Positions 16,190 to 25,221 are shown, numbered from the stretch's first letter. The stretch: 64,000 nucleotides of DNA from Candidatus Pantoea deserta (GCF_003813865.1 NZ_RMVG01000006.1:1-64000); one strand, 5' to 3'. The notes: generated by a model from the letters alone, not told the origin. Program-made: numbers and translations.

Positions 16190-17398
16190 TCACCCTAATT
16201 TGGCCAGTGAGTTCAGCAAACGCTGGCACGCCTGCGCCAGCAAATCGTCGGCCACCGCATAGGCAATACGCAAATACCCCGGCGTGCCAAAGGCGGAGCC
16301 GTGTAACACCGCCACCTGAGCATCCTGTAATAACCAGCTTGCCAGGGCTTTGTCATCCGCCAGCGTGTCTCCCTCGGGCGTGATACGTCCCAGTAATGCC
16401 TGACAATTGGCGAAAATGTAAAAGGCGCCTGCGGGTGCGCTGGCGTAAAGCGCGTTGCTGTCGGCAATCATCGCAAGAACATGTCGACGACGGCGATCCA
16501 GTATTTCAATCCAGTCATCAAGGAATTCAGCTGGCTGCTGTAAAGCGACGGCGGCAGCAGCCTGGGAAACAGAGCTGGGATTAGAGGTGCTTTGCGATTG
16601 CAGTATCTGCATGGCGCTGATTAGCCAGGCCGGCCCTGCAGCATAGCCAAGCCGCCAGCCGGTCATAGCATGACTCTTTGACACGCCATTTACCGTTAGC
16701 GTACGTCCGGCGAGCTCAGGCGCTGCTGCGGCAAAGGTGCTGAACGGCGTCTGGTCATAGCGCAGCGGCTCATAGATGTCATCCGCCATAATCAGCACCT
16801 GCGGATGATCGGAGAGCACCTCCGCCAGCGCGCGCAGCTCTTGCGCACTGTAGACCGCGCCGGTTGGATTGCCGGGCGAGTTCAGGATCACCCAGCGCGT
16901 AGCGGGTGTTAAGGCTGCCGCCAGCTCCTCCGGGCGCAGTTTCCAGCCGTGCTGCTCTTTACAGGCGACAATCACGGGTTCGCCTTCCGCCAGGCTCACC
17001 ATATCTGGATAAGAGACCCAGTAAGGCGCAGGAATAATGACCTGCTGCCCGACATCCAGCGTCGCCATCAGCGCGTTAAAGATCAGCTGTTTAGCGCCGC
17101 TGCCTGCAATGATCTCTTCGGGCGAGAAGCGCAGCTGGTTATCACGGGCGAATTTGCCGGCAATCGCCGCTTTCAGTTCCTGCGTGCCCGATACTGCGGT
17201 GTATTTAGTCTGGTGCTGAATAATGGCGGCGATGCCGGCATAGCCGATCGCGTCTGGCGTAGCGAAATCCAGCTCGCCTTCGCCCAGATTGATGACAGAT
17301 TGACCGGCTGCCTCCAGCGTTCTTACTTGATCGGAGATGGCTGCGGTGGGCGAAGGGCGAACCCGCTGCATGCGTCGGGCCAGTTGCTGACTATTCAT
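16190..17398 (-). CDS. PLP-dependent aminotransferase, class I/II (AspC-like)
   Basis: 402-residue fold-type I aminotransferase that moves an amino group between an amino acid and a 2-oxoacid. It has NLGEGELDFATPDAI near the N-terminus, ILNSPGNPTGAVYS near residue 173, IMADDIYEPLRY near 204 and the PLP-binding lysine in TVNGVSKSHAMTGWR at about K241. The start is the ATG with AGAGGA upstream; a longer reading (to 17419) lacks this. It is transcribed away from the amidotransferase gene at 17467, and the shared 68-base gap holds one of the four common operator sites. A decayed relative lies at 41865-42164. Confidence 0.88.
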   Translation of the reverse strand: MNSQQLARRMQRVRPSPTAAISDQVRTLEAAGQSVINLGEGELDFATPDAIGYAGIAAIIQHQTKYTAVSGTQELKAAIAGKFARDNQLRFSPEEIIAGSGAKQLIFNALMATLDVGQQVIIPAPYWVSYPDMVSLAEGEPVIVACKEQHGWKLRPEELAAALTPATRWVILNSPGNPTGAVYSAQELRALAEVLSDHPQVLIMADDIYEPLRYDQTPFSTFAAAAPELAGRTLTVNGVSKSHAMTGWRLGYAAGPAWLISAMQILQSQSTSNPSSVSQAAAAVALQQPAEFLDDWIEILDRRRRHVLAMIADSNALYASAPAGAFYIFANCQALLGRITPEGDTLADDKALASWLLQDAQVAVLHGSAFGTPGYLRIAYAVADDLLAQACQRLLNSLAKLG

Positions 17399-17408
17399 AA
17401 ATCCTCTT

Positions 17409-17435
17409 TTGTATCTCATGATTCAACTAATACAA
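17409..17435. promoter_or_regulatory. Putative GntR-regulon operator, site 1
   Basis: TTGTAT-N15-ATACAA, a perfect 6-bp inverted repeat. It lies between the divergent aminotransferase and amidotransferase genes, where one site could control both. Sites of the same layout stand at 25222, 25342 and 26296, all in this locus. Compared with the site at 25222 the two share 19 of 27 bases. Confidence 0.6.
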
Positions 17436-17466
17436 TTAATTACCCAACATCAGCAGGAAAATTGCC

Positions 17467-18528
17467 GTGTCAGCTACGTTTATTCTCGATGATGCACTTG
17501 TTCCCGCGCGGTTTGGTCTGCTGGCCAGCTTATGGGCGAACCAGCTTGGGCTGCCGTTATGGAGCCTGCGCCCGCGTTTTACGGGGGATTATCCCGACAG
17601 CTACCAGCATGTCGCGCAGGCCGGATATTGCGTCACCAGCGGCCTCTTTCGCAGCGATACGCTGCAACAGGAGGTCAGCGATATTGCCCGGCTGCCTGCC
17701 CGGGATGCGGTTATCGTGCTCTCGCTGGCCGACGCTGAACGGATTAAACATCTGCCGGGCCGACGACTTTACAGCTATGCCAACAGCCATCCTTTACGTC
17801 TGCAGGAGGGTGAACTGACGCTGCTCGAGCATACTGTCGCTTACCCGCGTCCGGATCACAGCGCGCTGCGCATTGGACTGATTGCGCGTGAGCGAGATCA
17901 GCGCGACGCTTACTCCGCTAATCTTGAAGCACTGCATGCGGCGGCGGCGCAGCTGGCGGTCAGCGTTGATATTCGTTTTCTCTCCCCTGCCGCGCTTTCC
18001 GGCGATTTACATGAGCTGGACGATCTGCACGGCATCGTGTTGCCAGGCGGCGCGTCGATGGCCTCTGTAACAGCGCAAATCGCCGTCGCCCGCGCCAGCT
18101 GGCAGCGCAACATCCCGACGCTGGGACTGTGCCTCGGGATGCAGAGCATGTGCACTGCCGCGGTACAGTGTCACCCCGGTTGCGAAGAGGCGATGCTGGC
18201 CGAAGTCGCGCCCGACGCCCCGCTTCACAGCTTCGTCCCGTTTGACGATCGCCGTCATCGCTGTGGCCTGCTGCCTTTTCCAGCTGCCGCGCCGTTTGAC
18301 CAGATGCTTTATAACCATCGCTACCGTTTCAACCCCCGTCTGCTGCCGCATCTGCTGGCGAGCGGAGTGCGCATCAGCGCTAAAACGGACGATATCATTG
18401 AGGGCATTTATCTGGCCGATCACCCTTTCTGGCTGGGGGTACAGGGACATCCGGAACTGCAGTCGCGTCCGGATGCCCCGCATCCCCTGTTTACCGCATT
18501 TTTACAGGCATTGACTAAGCCAGCGTAA
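17467..18528 (+). CDS. Class I glutamine amidotransferase, CTP-synthase-GAT-like, orphan
   Basis: 353 residues. The C-terminal part (about 135-345) resembles the glutamine amidotransferase domain of CTP synthase: VLPGGAS, nucleophile Cys222 in LGLCLGMQ, HRYRFN near 300, and His328/Glu330 in QGHPEL followed by HPLF. The Cys-His-Glu triad is complete, so glutamine or gamma-glutamyl amide hydrolysis is likely. The first 130 residues match no synthetase and have no ATP site that I can see. The start is a GTG after CAGGAAA. It converges with the DapA-like gene by a 14-base overlap. It might free ammonia or cleave a gamma-glutamyl intermediate. Confidence 0.75.
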   Translation: MSATFILDDALVPARFGLLASLWANQLGLPLWSLRPRFTGDYPDSYQHVAQAGYCVTSGLFRSDTLQQEVSDIARLPARDAVIVLSLADAERIKHLPGRRLYSYANSHPLRLQEGELTLLEHTVAYPRPDHSALRIGLIARERDQRDAYSANLEALHAAAAQLAVSVDIRFLSPAALSGDLHELDDLHGIVLPGGASMASVTAQIAVARASWQRNIPTLGLCLGMQSMCTAAVQCHPGCEEAMLAEVAPDAPLHSFVPFDDRRHRCGLLPFPAAAPFDQMLYNHRYRFNPRLLPHLLASGVRISAKTDDIIEGIYLADHPFWLGVQGHPELQSRPDAPHPLFTAFLQALTKPA

Positions 18529-19435
18529 CGCCGCTACGCTTATCGCTGGCCAGTGTTTTCATTACGCCAGTCAGCGCGGTCAACGCCTCTTCGGAGATCG
18601 GTTTCAGCGGCGCGCGCACGGTGCCGCCATTGAAACCGCGCAGCGCCATTGCCGCTTTTACCAGCTGGGGCTGACCGTGCTGGCGAGCCAGCATGCGGTA
18701 ATCGAACCAGAGCTGATGCAGGTCGCGCGCAGTGGCGGCGTCGCCCTGCTCCAGCGCGCGATAGGTCGCCAGGATCAGCTCCGGCAGCGCGCCGCTGTTA
18801 GTGGTGCTGATGCCGTCGAAACCGGCCATCATCGGTCCGAGAAACGCCAGATCCGAGGCGCAGAAAAGACGCAGCTTGCCGCGCAGACGATTGGCGATCT
18901 GATCGATGGCGGCAGGGTTGAGATCGCCTTGTTTAATGCCGACCACGCCAGGGATCGCCGCCAGCTGCTCCAGCAGCGCTGGCGACAGGGTGATGCCGAT
19001 GCCCGGCGCGTTATAAACCAGAATGCCGGTTGTCGACAGCGGCGCCATCTCCTGGAAGTAGGCGAGGATTTGCGCCTCGGTGATTTCACTGACGAAGGGC
19101 GCAGTCACCATCGGCAGCCCGCCAAGATCGCCCGCCAGCTGCGTCAGCTCGCGCGCTTCACGCGGGTCTGCGCTGGCGCTGCACAACATGACCGCCACCC
19201 GATCCTGTACGCACGCCATTACTGCGTTGAACAGCTCGCGACGCTCGGCCAGCGACATTACTGGAAACTCGCCGTAGGTGCCGCCAATCAACAGGCCATC
19301 GTAGCCAAGAGCAATCACGCGTTCGATGTTTTCACGCAGCGCCGGGAAATCGATCACGCCCGCAGGGGTAAAAGGCGTGACGGTGATGTTGAAAATCCCG
19401 CGCAGGCGTTCGCGGCATTCGTTGATATCTTTCAT
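18515..19435 (-). CDS. Dihydrodipicolinate synthase/N-acetylneuraminate lyase-family protein
   Basis: 306-residue TIM-barrel class I aldolase. The Schiff-base lysine is about K168 (VVGIKQGD) and the accessory tyrosine about Y141 (ILVYNAPG). The usual GTTGE loop reads GGTYGE near residue 51. That change and the context argue against true DapA and for a catabolic lyase or hydratase on a 2-oxoacid. It is the last gene of the minus-strand operon, nine bases after the M24 gene, with AAGGAAA before its ATG. Its 3-prime end overlaps the convergent amidotransferase gene by 14 bases. Confidence 0.85.
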   Translation of the reverse strand: MKDINECRERLRGIFNITVTPFTPAGVIDFPALRENIERVIALGYDGLLIGGTYGEFPVMSLAERRELFNAVMACVQDRVAVMLCSASADPREARELTQLAGDLGGLPMVTAPFVSEITEAQILAYFQEMAPLSTTGILVYNAPGIGITLSPALLEQLAAIPGVVGIKQGDLNPAAIDQIANRLRGKLRLFCASDLAFLGPMMAGFDGISTTNSGALPELILATYRALEQGDAATARDLHQLWFDYRMLARQHGQPQLVKAAMALRGFNGGTVRAPLKPISEEALTALTGVMKTLASDKRSGVTLA

Positions 19436-19444
19436 CTGTTTTCC

Positions 19445-20614
19445 TTATAAAAGTGTTAACGGGCGAGCCAGAGAGCCGAGCTGGCGATAGCCGGTTTCGG
19501 TCACGACAATGGTCTCGCTGACGCCGACGGTGAATTCGCCGTAGATACGCAGCGCCGGAGGAATATGAAAGGCCATGCCCGGCTGCAGTTCGGTGGTCAC
19601 GCCACTGTAGAGGCTAAGAATGCCGCCTTCGCCCCAGTCAGGCGCGAAAGAGACGCCGATGGAGTAGCCGGTGCGTTTTTTGAAGTTGTCGGTGAAGCCG
19701 GCGCGGTCAATAACCTTCTGGCAGGCGATATGCGGGTCAGCGCAGGTTGCGCCGGGACGAATCGCATCCAGCGCCGCCTGCAACGCTTCCTGGCACACTT
19801 TCTCCATCTCCAGTGCGATCGCTGGCGGACGACCAATCCACGCCGAGCGCATCAGCGCCGCGTGATAGCGATCGTGCGCGGCGGCCATTTCGAGAAATAC
19901 CGGATCGTTATCCTGCATCACGCGTCGACGCCAGGTGCCGTGCGGCACGCCGCTGCGTGGTCCGCTGGAGACCAGCGGCTCCATACCGACATATTCCGAA
20001 CCGGCGGCGATCGCCGCGCCCATCATGGCGGAGACCAGCGCGTTCTCGTCAGCGCCGGCGCGGATCGCCGCCATACCCGCCTGCATGCCGGCATCCACAT
20101 AGCGCGCAGCGGTCGCGATCTTCTCGACTTCCGCACTCGATTTCACCGCGCGCAGCGGCTCAATCACGCCAGCGGTATCGGCAATCTCGCCGAGTCGGCT
20201 CTGCAGCGCTTCGTACACGGCAATCGGCAGGAACCAGCCGCGCTTGTCCAGCCCGATACGCTTATTCAGCCAGCCGCGCTGTTGCAACATGCCGACAAGA
20301 AAATCCACCGGATTGTCGCCATCCTGGTAAATGGCGGCGTCAGAGATAAAGGTGTTGGCGATAAAGTTGAAGTATTCGAGCTGGCGTATCACAAACACCG
20401 GATCCCCTTCTACCGGCAACAGCAGCGCCTGAAAGGTGTAATAGCCGGGGGTTTGCTGGCCGGTTAACCAGAAGATATTTTCTGGTCCGGTGACAATCAT
20501 CACATCGACCCCGGCTGCGTTTAAGCGTTCGCGCGTCCGGTGGATGCGCCGGGCATACTCTTCCGCGCTAAACGCGGATTCGCTGCCCTGAATGACGTTA
20601 TTGAGCTGTTGCAT
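19445..20614 (-). CDS. M24-family hydrolase, creatinase/ectoine-hydrolase-like, metal site lost
   Basis: 389-residue pita-bread-fold protein with an N-terminal creatinase-type domain (about 1-160) and a catalytic domain (about 165-385). Metal-dependent prolidases carry Asp, Asp, His, Glu, Glu. Here the Asp-containing strand reads PVFLEMAAAHDRYHAALMR, so the usual aspartates are replaced, while HGTW, HIPPAL and GVSETIVV are kept. Loss of metal ligands is characteristic of creatinase, and ectoine hydrolase DoeA/EutD is related. This suggests metal-free hydrolysis of a small C-N bond rather than a peptidase. ATG 20614 follows CCAGGAG and overlaps the upstream gene by 17 bases. Confidence 0.8.
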   Translation of the reverse strand: MQQLNNVIQGSESAFSAEEYARRIHRTRERLNAAGVDVMIVTGPENIFWLTGQQTPGYYTFQALLLPVEGDPVFVIRQLEYFNFIANTFISDAAIYQDGDNPVDFLVGMLQQRGWLNKRIGLDKRGWFLPIAVYEALQSRLGEIADTAGVIEPLRAVKSSAEVEKIATAARYVDAGMQAGMAAIRAGADENALVSAMMGAAIAAGSEYVGMEPLVSSGPRSGVPHGTWRRRVMQDNDPVFLEMAAAHDRYHAALMRSAWIGRPPAIALEMEKVCQEALQAALDAIRPGATCADPHIACQKVIDRAGFTDNFKKRTGYSIGVSFAPDWGEGGILSLYSGVTTELQPGMAFHIPPALRIYGEFTVGVSETIVVTETGYRQLGSLARPLTLL

Positions 20615-21701
20615 AACTAAACTCCTGGAGGAAAGTGGCGCGCGCGGCATCGAAATGCACACCCAGGCCGTAAGAATCCGCGACGCGTATTTCTCCGTCT
20701 GCGTAGGTCAGGCCCGTAACCGGGTCGTCGATCAGGCCATCTGCGCCGTACAGTTCGGCAAACTGCGGCTGCACGACGCGGCATAGCTGCAGCGCTGCTG
20801 CTGTTGCGGCGTGGCCTTCGTTCATCTGGCCAATCATGAAAGGAATGTTCGCCGCCCGCAGACGCCTGGCCGCCGCCAGCGTCGGCGCGACGCCGCCGAG
20901 TTTGACCAGCTTGAGGTGGCCCCAGAGCGCGCCGTTAGCGTCAATCAGACGATCGATGGCCGCCGGGCTGTTCAGGCTCTCATCGAGCATGATCGGAACG
21001 CCGAATTCGCTGAGCTGCGGCAGCAGGCGATCGTCCTTTGCCGCCAGCGGTTGCTCGACATAACTCAGGTCGAGCTGACGCAGCGCCGGAAAAACCGCGT
21101 GCGCCTGTTGCAGCGACCACTGGCCGTTGACGTCGATAGCCAGCGAAATGTCCGCGCCAAAGGTGTCGCGCAGCTTGCGCAAACGCGACAGATCGGTGGC
21201 GATATCCGCTACGCCGGTGCGCAGCTTCAGCCGGGTAAAGCCGCGCGCGACATAGCGCTTCGCCTGCGCCAGCATCTGCTGTTCGCTGGCCCAGAACAGC
21301 GTCTGGTTGGTGTGGTAGCCCGGCGCTGTCGCGCCTGCGCCCAGCCACTGCGGCAAGGAGAGACCGGCGCGGCGCGCCAGCAGATCGTGCAGCGCCATAT
21401 CGATAAGCATGCGCGTCGGCGCCAGCAGCGTGGCGTCCGGCGCCTGTATCGCCGTCAGCATCGCCTGCGGCGACAGCGTCCAGTCCCGGTGCGCCAGCGC
21501 TTGCGTGACGTTTCGCAGCACCTGTTCAGCGCTGTAGCCGTGCAGATAGTGAATATTCAGCCGCACCTCGCCTGTGCCCTGGCAGTCGCCGTCATCCAGC
21601 CGCAGCCAGAGCGTATCCAGCGCCCCGATCGCGCCAGAGGCTGCGGTGTGCAAGGTGACGCCTTCATAGTGCAGTTCGCCGCGGAACAGCGTCGCTTTCA
21701 C
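20598..21701 (-). CDS. Enolase-superfamily enzyme (mandelate racemase/muconate-lactonising type)
   Basis: 367 residues with a capping domain (about 1-125) and a barrel domain. Metal ligands are visible: Asp in AIDVNGQW (near 200), Glu in YVEQPL (near 225) and Asp in MLDESL (near 250). The base on the far strand is Lys in HLKLVKLGG. On the near strand the usual KxK reads LKLRTG, with Arg at the second position. The family includes N-acylamino-acid racemases, dipeptide epimerases and sugar-acid dehydratases. Beside an M20 deacylase, an N-acylamino-acid racemase-like role is attractive, but the Arg change may point to another reaction. The start is GTG, overlapping the M20 stop by four bases. 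Confidence 0.82.
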   Translation of the reverse strand: MKATLFRGELHYEGVTLHTAASGAIGALDTLWLRLDDGDCQGTGEVRLNIHYLHGYSAEQVLRNVTQALAHRDWTLSPQAMLTAIQAPDATLLAPTRMLIDMALHDLLARRAGLSLPQWLGAGATAPGYHTNQTLFWASEQQMLAQAKRYVARGFTRLKLRTGVADIATDLSRLRKLRDTFGADISLAIDVNGQWSLQQAHAVFPALRQLDLSYVEQPLAAKDDRLLPQLSEFGVPIMLDESLNSPAAIDRLIDANGALWGHLKLVKLGGVAPTLAAARRLRAANIPFMIGQMNEGHAATAAALQLCRVVQPQFAELYGADGLIDDPVTGLTYADGEIRVADSYGLGVHFDAARATFLQEFSYATAQ

Positions 21702-22873
21702 GTTGCGTTCTCCTGCGGCAGCATCGCCAGCGCGATATCCAGATAGATGGCGGCGGCGGCAATAAACTCGTCTACCGGTACAAACTCATCCGGCTTGTGC
21801 GCCACGGCCAGGCTGCCCGGGCCGATCACGACCCCTTTCGCGCCGAGGGCGCGGAAGTGCACCAAATCGCAGCCGCCCTGAAAACCGAATGGTCCCGGCT
21901 CGGCCTGACCGTGACGGCGGCAGGCCGCCAGGCTGTGCCGCACAATCGCTTCGCTGCTGTCGGTTTCGGTTGCGCCGCCCGTCGTGGGTTGCCATGCGAC
22001 GATCTCGGCGTCGACGCCCGAGGCGTCCCTGGCGTGATCGAGCAGTTGCTGCAATTCGGCTTTGACCGCGCTTTCGTCTTCGCCTGGCACCATGCGGCGA
22101 TCGAGCAACAGCTCGCAGCTGTCCGGCACGACGTTATCGGCATGGCCGCCGTGGATACGCGTCACCGTCAGGCTGGCGTTGCCTACCAGCGCGTGGCAGC
22201 GGCAGCGTACCTGCTCATGATGCGACGCCTCAATTAGCCCCAGCAGCTTCGCTGACTGGTAAATGGCGTTGACCCCCAGCTCCGGCGTGCCGGAGTGTGC
22301 GGTGACGCCTTTTACTCTGACGCGCGGGCGAAGGCTGCCTTTGTGCGCGGAAAAGGTGGCGTTGGAGGTCGGTTCGCCGATGACCGCGAAATCGATAGCG
22401 GGCGGCGCGTCGCTGACATAAAACTTCGCGCCTTCGCTCGCCACTTCTTCGTCAGCCGTGAACACGCCCATCAGCGTGCCTGACCAGCGCTGCGGTTGCT
22501 GCGCCAGCAGGCGCAGCGCCTCCACCATCGCTATCAGCGGCCCTTTCGCATCGCAGGCGCCGCGGCCATAGAGCCGCCCTTCGCGTTCGGTCAGGATAAA
22601 GGGATCGCTGCTCCAGCCGTCGCCCGCCGGTACGGTATCGAGATGGGTGTTAAAGGCGAAACAGGGTCCGGCGCCGTTTTGCAGCACGGCAATAACGTTA
22701 GTGCGTCCCGGCGCATATTCGCTGAATGAGAGATCGAAACCGGCCGCGCGCAGCCAGCCAGCTACGCATTCAGCGGCCTGACGTTCCTGGCCTGGCGGAT
22801 TTTCCGTGTTGATAGCGACCAGCGTCGCGAGATCGCGCTTCATGCGCCCGCTGTCTGTCTGACAGATTGTCAT
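21698..22873 (-). CDS. M20-family deacylase/peptidase (ArgE/DapE-like)
   Basis: 391-residue di-zinc hydrolase. Metal residues are visible: His in FNTHLDTVPAGDGW (near residue 75), bridging Asp in YGRGACDAKG, Glu in FTADEEVASEG, Glu in VIGEPTS and His in LAVAHKPDEFVPVDE near the C-terminus. The family removes acetyl, succinyl or similar groups from amino acids, or cleaves dipeptides. ATG 22873 is preceded by GGAGTCACT; longer readings enter the ATPase gene. It lies in the minus-strand operon between the importer ATPase and the enolase-family gene, so it probably acts early on the imported compound. Confidence 0.85.
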   Translation of the reverse strand: MTICQTDSGRMKRDLATLVAINTENPPGQERQAAECVAGWLRAAGFDLSFSEYAPGRTNVIAVLQNGAGPCFAFNTHLDTVPAGDGWSSDPFILTEREGRLYGRGACDAKGPLIAMVEALRLLAQQPQRWSGTLMGVFTADEEVASEGAKFYVSDAPPAIDFAVIGEPTSNATFSAHKGSLRPRVRVKGVTAHSGTPELGVNAIYQSAKLLGLIEASHHEQVRCRCHALVGNASLTVTRIHGGHADNVVPDSCELLLDRRMVPGEDESAVKAELQQLLDHARDASGVDAEIVAWQPTTGGATETDSSEAIVRHSLAACRRHGQAEPGPFGFQGGCDLVHFRALGAKGVVIGPGSLAVAHKPDEFVPVDEFIAAAAIYLDIALAMLPQENAT

Positions 22874-22886
22874 AGTGACTCCGCAA

Positions 22887-23633
22887 TTAATGAAGGATCT
22901 GGTCGAGGAAGCTCCGGGCGCGTTCGCTGACCTTACCGTTAAAGAAATTCTGGGCGCTGGCTCGCTCCAGGATCTCGCCCTCTTCCATAAACAAAATCTG
23001 GCTGGCCGCGCGGCGCGCAAAACCCATTTCGTGCGTCACCACCATGCTGGTCATGCCTTCGGCGCTCAGCTCCGCCATCACGTCCAGCACTTCGCGGATC
23101 ATCTCCGGATCGAGCGCCGAGGTGGGTTCGTCATACAGCATCAGTTCAGGTTTCATCGCCAGCGCGCGCGCTATCGCCACGCGCTGCTGTTGCCCGCCGG
23201 AGAGCTCGTCAGGGAAATGGTCGGCGCGATCGTGGATGCGGACTTTCGCCAGCAATGTTTCCGCCTGCTTACGCGCCTCGATGCGGTTAAGGCCCAGTAC
23301 CGTCATGGGCGCCAGCATGATATTTTCGGCCGCCGTCAGATGAGAAAAGAGCTCGTAGTTCTGGAACACCATGCCGATGCGCTGGCGCAACTGATGAGGC
23401 GGCACATCGCCGCGGCTGATGTTCTGACGCGTGAAAAAGATATCGCCGCTGTCGGCGGGCGACAGCAAATTCACGCAGCGCAGCAAGGTCGATTTGCCCG
23501 AGCCTGACGGCCCAATCAGCACCACAGTTTCACCGCGCCCGACGCTGAGGGAACAGTTCTTCAGCACCGCCTGGCGGCCGAAACTCTTGTCGATGCCAAT
23601 CATCTCCAGCAGCGGTTTATTGCTCTCGCTCAT
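22887..23633 (-). CDS. ABC importer ATP-binding protein, polar amino acid type
   Basis: 248-residue GlnQ/HisP-type ATPase. It has Walker [14 protein letters not shown] near residue 38, Q-loop [11 protein letters not shown], signature [15 protein letters not shown] near 143, Walker [15 protein letters not shown] and H-loop [10 protein letters not shown]. It overlaps the permease stop by four bases and is followed 13 bases later by the M20 gene. It energises import of the unknown substrate of this locus. Confidence 0.9.
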   Translation of the reverse strand: MSESNKPLLEMIGIDKSFGRQAVLKNCSLSVGRGETVVLIGPSGSGKSTLLRCVNLLSPADSGDIFFTRQNISRGDVPPHQLRQRIGMVFQNYELFSHLTAAENIMLAPMTVLGLNRIEARKQAETLLAKVRIHDRADHFPDELSGGQQQRVAIARALAMKPELMLYDEPTSALDPEMIREVLDVMAELSAEGMTSMVVTHEMGFARRAASQILFMEEGEILERASAQNFFNGKVSERARSFLDQILH

Positions 23634-24364
23634 AACAGATCTCCTGCGGCTTTCGCGGGCTTCGCCGGTTTGTTCTGGCGCGCCTGGGCTTTCTGAAGCT
23701 TGCTGCGACGCTGTTTAGGGTCCAGCGCGCGCTCCAGCCAGGACTGGAACAGCATGAACAGGCTGGTCAGCAGCAGGTAATAGATGCCTGCTGCGCACAG
23801 CGCTTCGAAATAGCGGAAGCTGGCGCTGGCGGCCTGGTTAGCCACCAGCAGCAGCTCCTGCACGGCGATGACGGAGACAAGGGCACTGGACTTCAGCATG
23901 CTGATCATCTGGTTGCCCATTGGCGGCAACACGATGCGCGCCGCCTGCGGCAGCACAACCTTGCGCATGATTTGCGCGTTGGTCATGCCCAGCGCCATGC
24001 CGGCCGTGCGCTGTCCGCTTTTAACCGCCTGTAAGCCCGAGCGCAAAATTTCAGCCATGTAAGCGCCTTCATTAAGCGAGAGCGCCAGCACGGCACAGGT
24101 AAACGCGGAGAAGCGCAGACCGAAACCGGGTAATACGTTGTAGACGAAAATGATCTGAAACAGCACCGGCGTGCCGCGAAACAGCCACAGATAAAAGAAC
24201 GCCACGCCTTTACCGGCACGGAATGGCGCTTCCTGCATCAGCGCCAGCACCAGTCCCAGCGCCACGCCGCACAGCAGCGAGCACAGAGTGATGAGCAGCG
24301 TCATCCACGCGCCTTGCAGAAATTCAGGGGAGATGAAGTACTGCCACATTAAGTCGATCGACAT
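23630..24364 (-). CDS. ABC importer permease, polar amino acid type
   Basis: 244-residue inner-membrane permease of the HisM/GlnP family. It has about five hydrophobic segments, the motif YLWLFRGTPVLFQI near residue 80 and the coupling loop GQRTAGMALGMTNAQIMRKVVLPQAAR. It carries an unusual basic, Lys/Ala/Pro-rich C-terminal tail (about residues 218-244). It is the only permease gene of the importer, so it probably forms a homodimer. It lies 20 bases after the binding protein and is coupled to the ATPase. Confidence 0.88.
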   Translation of the reverse strand: MSIDLMWQYFISPEFLQGAWMTLLITLCSLLCGVALGLVLALMQEAPFRAGKGVAFFYLWLFRGTPVLFQIIFVYNVLPGFGLRFSAFTCAVLALSLNEGAYMAEILRSGLQAVKSGQRTAGMALGMTNAQIMRKVVLPQAARIVLPPMGNQMISMLKSSALVSVIAVQELLLVANQAASASFRYFEALCAAGIYYLLLTSLFMLFQSWLERALDPKQRRSKLQKAQARQNKPAKPAKAAGDLL

Positions 24365-24384
24365 AGCTTTCTCCGGTCAGCGGA

Positions 24385-25197
24385 TTAGAAAAGGGCAACG
24401 GAGTCCGGGAAGTTCCATTTCTCAATCAGTTGCTTGTAAGTGCCGTCTTTCACCAGGCTTTGCAGACCTTTTTCCAGCTGCGCTTTGGTTTCGCTGTCGC
24501 CTTTACGCACCGCGAAAGCGATATGAGTATCGGCTTCGAATTCTTCGCCAGCCGCCTCAAACAGGCCGGGCTTTTCGCTGAACAGCGCCACGGTGCCTGG
24601 CGTAGAAAGGAACTCGGCGTCGGCCCGGCCCTGCGCCACCGCCACAGCGGAGTCGGTCGCCGCCGGGAAGGTCATGACGTTAATGGCGGGCTTTTTCGCC
24701 GCCAGACAGCGCTGGTTATCAACGCGCGCCTGGCTCTCCTCGATTCCGCCCAGCGTGACCGCAACGTTTTTGCCGCACAGCGACAGATCGCGGCCGGTGA
24801 TGCCCTCGGGATTGCCTTTGCGCACCACGACGCGGCTGCCAATTTTCAGATAGGGCACAAAATCCACCTGGGCCGCGCGCGTCGGATTGACGTACATCGC
24901 CGAATTGATGATGTCGAGGCGTTTACCCTGCAGCGCCGGGATCAGCCCTTTGAACTCCATCGGCATCGGGGCGGGTTGAAGATTGATCGCTTTGCTCAGC
25001 GCGGTGATCAGGTCGATATCGAAACCGGTCAGCTTGCCCCCTTTCACAAACTCAAACGGCATAAAGGTGGCTGCGGTGCCGTAAGTCAGCTTGCCCGCGG
25101 CGATGCTTTCCATCGCCGCATGGCTGGCGACTGGCATGACGCTGAGGGCTGAAATAACGCCCCATACGCGCAAGGTCCAGAATGAAGTTCGGGTCAT
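24385..25197 (-). CDS. ABC importer substrate-binding protein, polar amino acid type
   Basis: 270-residue family-3 binding protein with a Sec signal peptide (cleavage near SHAAM at about 28). The family motif YGTAATFMPFEFVKGGKLTGFDIDL follows. ATG 25197 is preceded by CCAGGAGAG; a longer reading to 25260 runs through the promoter region. It is the first gene of the seven-gene minus-strand operon, so its ligand probably defines the substrate of the enzymes downstream. Two cysteines (LSLCGKN and NQRCLAA) may form a disulfide. Confidence 0.88.
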   Translation of the reverse strand: MTRTSFWTLRVWGVISALSVMPVASHAAMESIAAGKLTYGTAATFMPFEFVKGGKLTGFDIDLITALSKAINLQPAPMPMEFKGLIPALQGKRLDIINSAMYVNPTRAAQVDFVPYLKIGSRVVVRKGNPEGITGRDLSLCGKNVAVTLGGIEESQARVDNQRCLAAKKPAINVMTFPAATDSAVAVAQGRADAEFLSTPGTVALFSEKPGLFEAAGEEFEADTHIAFAVRKGDSETKAQLEKGLQSLVKDGTYKQLIEKWNFPDSVALF

Positions 25198-25221
25198 GTG
25201 TCTCTCCTGGTTAATGTTAAA

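Noticed and set aside
18677..19450. Long plus-strand frame of 257 residues
   Set aside because: Antisense to the DapA-like gene, with Arg/His/Gln-rich composition typical of a shadow frame in GC-rich DNA.
19565..20467. Long plus-strand frame of 300 residues
   Set aside because: Antisense to the M24 gene, whose motifs and ribosome site are clear.
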